DNA of 6,164 nt, taken from the NCBI GenBank assembly GCA_031266295.1, contig JAISBH010000267.1, forward strand, positions 1 through 6,164, given 5' to 3'. Numbering within the stretch: position 1 is the stretch's first letter; the number at the start of each line of letters is the position of its first letter. Below the pieces are notes generated by a model. The model saw only the letters and a program-made list of their open reading frames with translations, was not told the origin of the DNA and made no database searches. Made by a program: the position numbers and the translations under genes. The stretch comes from Oscillospiraceae bacterium (GTDB taxonomy: Bacteria > Bacillota > Clostridia > Christensenellales > Aristaeellaceae). Positions 5,714 to 6,164 of the stretch are shown piece by piece.

Positions 5714-5798
5714 AGCACAACCGGCTGGCCGAAACCGGTAGATTGTGTATCACGATGGTCCAGGCGAAGCCTGGTCAGGATTCGAAAGGGCGGATAGC
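5714..5798. repeat. Direct repeat, copy 2 (85 bp)
   Basis: This is the partner of 5505-5589 at a spacing of 209 bp. It carries the same GAA-loop hairpin (5760-5774). It is followed by different stem-loops: CCCT-TCGC-AGGG (5798-5809), CGGGAC-AGA-GTCCCG (5812-5826) and CCCCCC-ATC-GGGGGG (5841-5855). A short hairpin thus follows the GGATAGC end in both copies although the sequences differ. Confidence 0.85.
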
Positions 5799-5855
5799 CC
5801 TTCGCAGGGTCCGGGACAGAGTCCCGTAAACCCCGTCGTACCCCCCATCGGGGGG

Positions 5856-5974
5856 GAGGCCACTGAAAAAGTCCTTTGATCTTGCAGATAACCACAATAT
5901 GTGCCGACATTTTTATGTAGCAGCACAAGATGTAGCGGAGTTATTTTCCAAGTTGAGACTTTTTCAGTGCCCTC
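5856..5974. mobile_element. 119-bp MITE-like element with 18-bp TIRs and 8-bp target duplication
   Basis: The left end GAGGCCACTGAAAAAGTC (5856-5873) and the inverse complement of the right end (5957-5974) agree at 17 of 18 positions. The element is flanked directly by TCGGGGGG on both sides (5848-5855 and 5975-5982), an 8-bp duplication expected from transposition. Removing the element and one copy restores a continuous C-run/G-run hairpin as the target. The interior has nested pairs ATCTTG/CAAGAT, ATAAC/GTTAT and GTGC/GCAC, so a single strand could fold end to end. There is no room for a transposase, so it must be mobilised in trans. Its AT-rich interior contrasts with the surroundings. The parent insertion-sequence family was not identified; several families make 8-bp duplications. 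The G-run makes the duplication somewhat low in complexity. Confidence 0.78.
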
Positions 5975-6016
5975 TCGGGGGGAAGGGGGGCGTTCCTCGT
6001 TCCCCGTTCCAACCCT

Positions 6017-6077
6017 GCGCCCCGCCAGTGTAAATGTTGTAGGGTAGTTGACAACTTACGTCATAGTGGCGGGGCGC
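6017..6077. repeat. 11-bp perfect inverted repeat forming a long nested hairpin
   Basis: GCGCCCCGCCA (6017-6027) and TGGCGGGGCGC (6067-6077) are exact inverse complements, 39 nt apart. Inside are GTTGT (6036-6040) and ACAAC (6051-6055), and AGTTGACAACT (6046-6056) is itself palindromic. The AT-rich loop on a GC-rich stem could be a structured RNA or another small mobile repeat. No flanking duplication was found. Confidence 0.6.
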
Positions 6078-6094
6078 CACAAACTTAAAGCGCA

Positions 6095-6112
6095 TTCGAT
6101 CCGCAGATCGAA
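6095..6112. repeat. 7-bp perfect hairpin with CGCA loop
   Basis: TTCGATC (6095-6101) and GATCGAA (6106-6112) pair perfectly around CGCA. It lies 17 bp after the longer hairpin and may belong to the same structured region, which continues to the window edge where CTCGT (6137-6141) and ACGAG (6160-6164) can also pair. Confidence 0.45.
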
Positions 6113-6164
6113 CAGCGTCCCGCCGCAGCGACTCGTACAGCATGGACACGTATGGTACAACGAG

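Larger units (their letters stand above)
5674..6012. repeat. 17-bp inverted pair enclosing repeat copy 2 and the MITE
   Basis: TTGGAACGGGGAACGAG at 5674-5690 recurs as its exact inverse complement at 5996-6012. The pair bounds 339 bp containing direct-repeat copy 2 and the MITE-like element. No flanking duplication was seen, so it is not clearly a transposon end pair. It may mark two oppositely oriented copies of a longer genomic repeat. Confidence 0.6.
5312..6164. other. Repeat-dense intergenic island downstream of pgsA
   Basis: I can support no gene in these roughly 850 bases. Open frames on both strands run through palindromes and repeated units and match no family I know. The stretch instead holds at least eight inverted repeats, a pair of 85-bp direct repeats, an inverted 17-bp pair and a MITE-like element, entered separately. 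C-runs and G-runs are common and mostly form hairpins. The minus strand is open from the right edge to a stop at 5964-5966, so the tail of a leftward gene cannot be fully excluded there. Confidence 0.7.

Noticed and set aside
5505..5798. CRISPR-like array
   Set aside because: Only two long imperfect copies 209 bp apart, with internal palindromes but no regular short spacers and no cas genes.
5964..6164. Minus-strand frame open to the right edge, possible tail of a leftward gene
   Set aside because: Its C-terminal part is made of the MITE end and the inverted 17-bp repeat, and the translation matches no family I know; kept only as a caveat.

Overview
The window comes from an endospore-forming member of the Bacillota, most likely a fairly GC-rich clostridial lineage. 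The evidence is an adjacent spoIIGA-sigE pair: the membrane protease that activates sigma-E, and pro-sigma-E itself. Genus and species cannot be read from the sequence. No rRNA, tRNA, CRISPR array or transposase gene was seen.

Layout. (1) 1-81: end of an upstream region with a 16-bp palindrome. (2) 82-1715: spoIIGA and sigE, overlapping by 4 bases (ATGA), with a strong Shine-Dalgarno for sigE inside the end of spoIIGA. The predicted sigma-E precursor carries about 38 residues more at its N-terminus than the classical pro-sequence, including a small 9-nt tandem repeat. (3) 1716-2312: about 600 bp with no convincing gene, several inverted repeats, and at its right end a good sigma-A-type promoter whose -35 lies in a 12+12 bp palindrome containing an exact 0A-box core. 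sigG, which commonly follows sigE, is not here. (4) 2313-5311: three closely spaced genes reading rightward, probably one operon: a cytoplasmic beta-lactamase-fold serine hydrolase, a GT4 glycosyltransferase, and a CDP-alcohol phosphatidyltransferase of the PgsA type. (5) 5312-6164: about 850 bp without a recognisable gene but packed with repeats. It holds perfect or near-perfect palindromes, two copies of an 85-bp direct repeat 209 bp apart, a 17-bp inverted pair enclosing the second copy, a 119-bp MITE-like element with 18-bp terminal inverted repeats and an exact 8-bp flanking duplication, and a long hairpin near the right edge.

How the genes fit together. SpoIIGA and SigE act in the mother-cell programme of sporulation. 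The three-gene block looks like envelope metabolism: phosphatidylglycerophosphate synthesis, a sugar transferase and a hydrolase of unknown substrate. The 0A-box-like site suggests, without proving, a link to Spo0A. I see no clear new defence or mobile system. The most unusual items are the extended pro-sigma-E, the promoter/operator palindrome, and the repeat island with its recent-looking MITE insertion.
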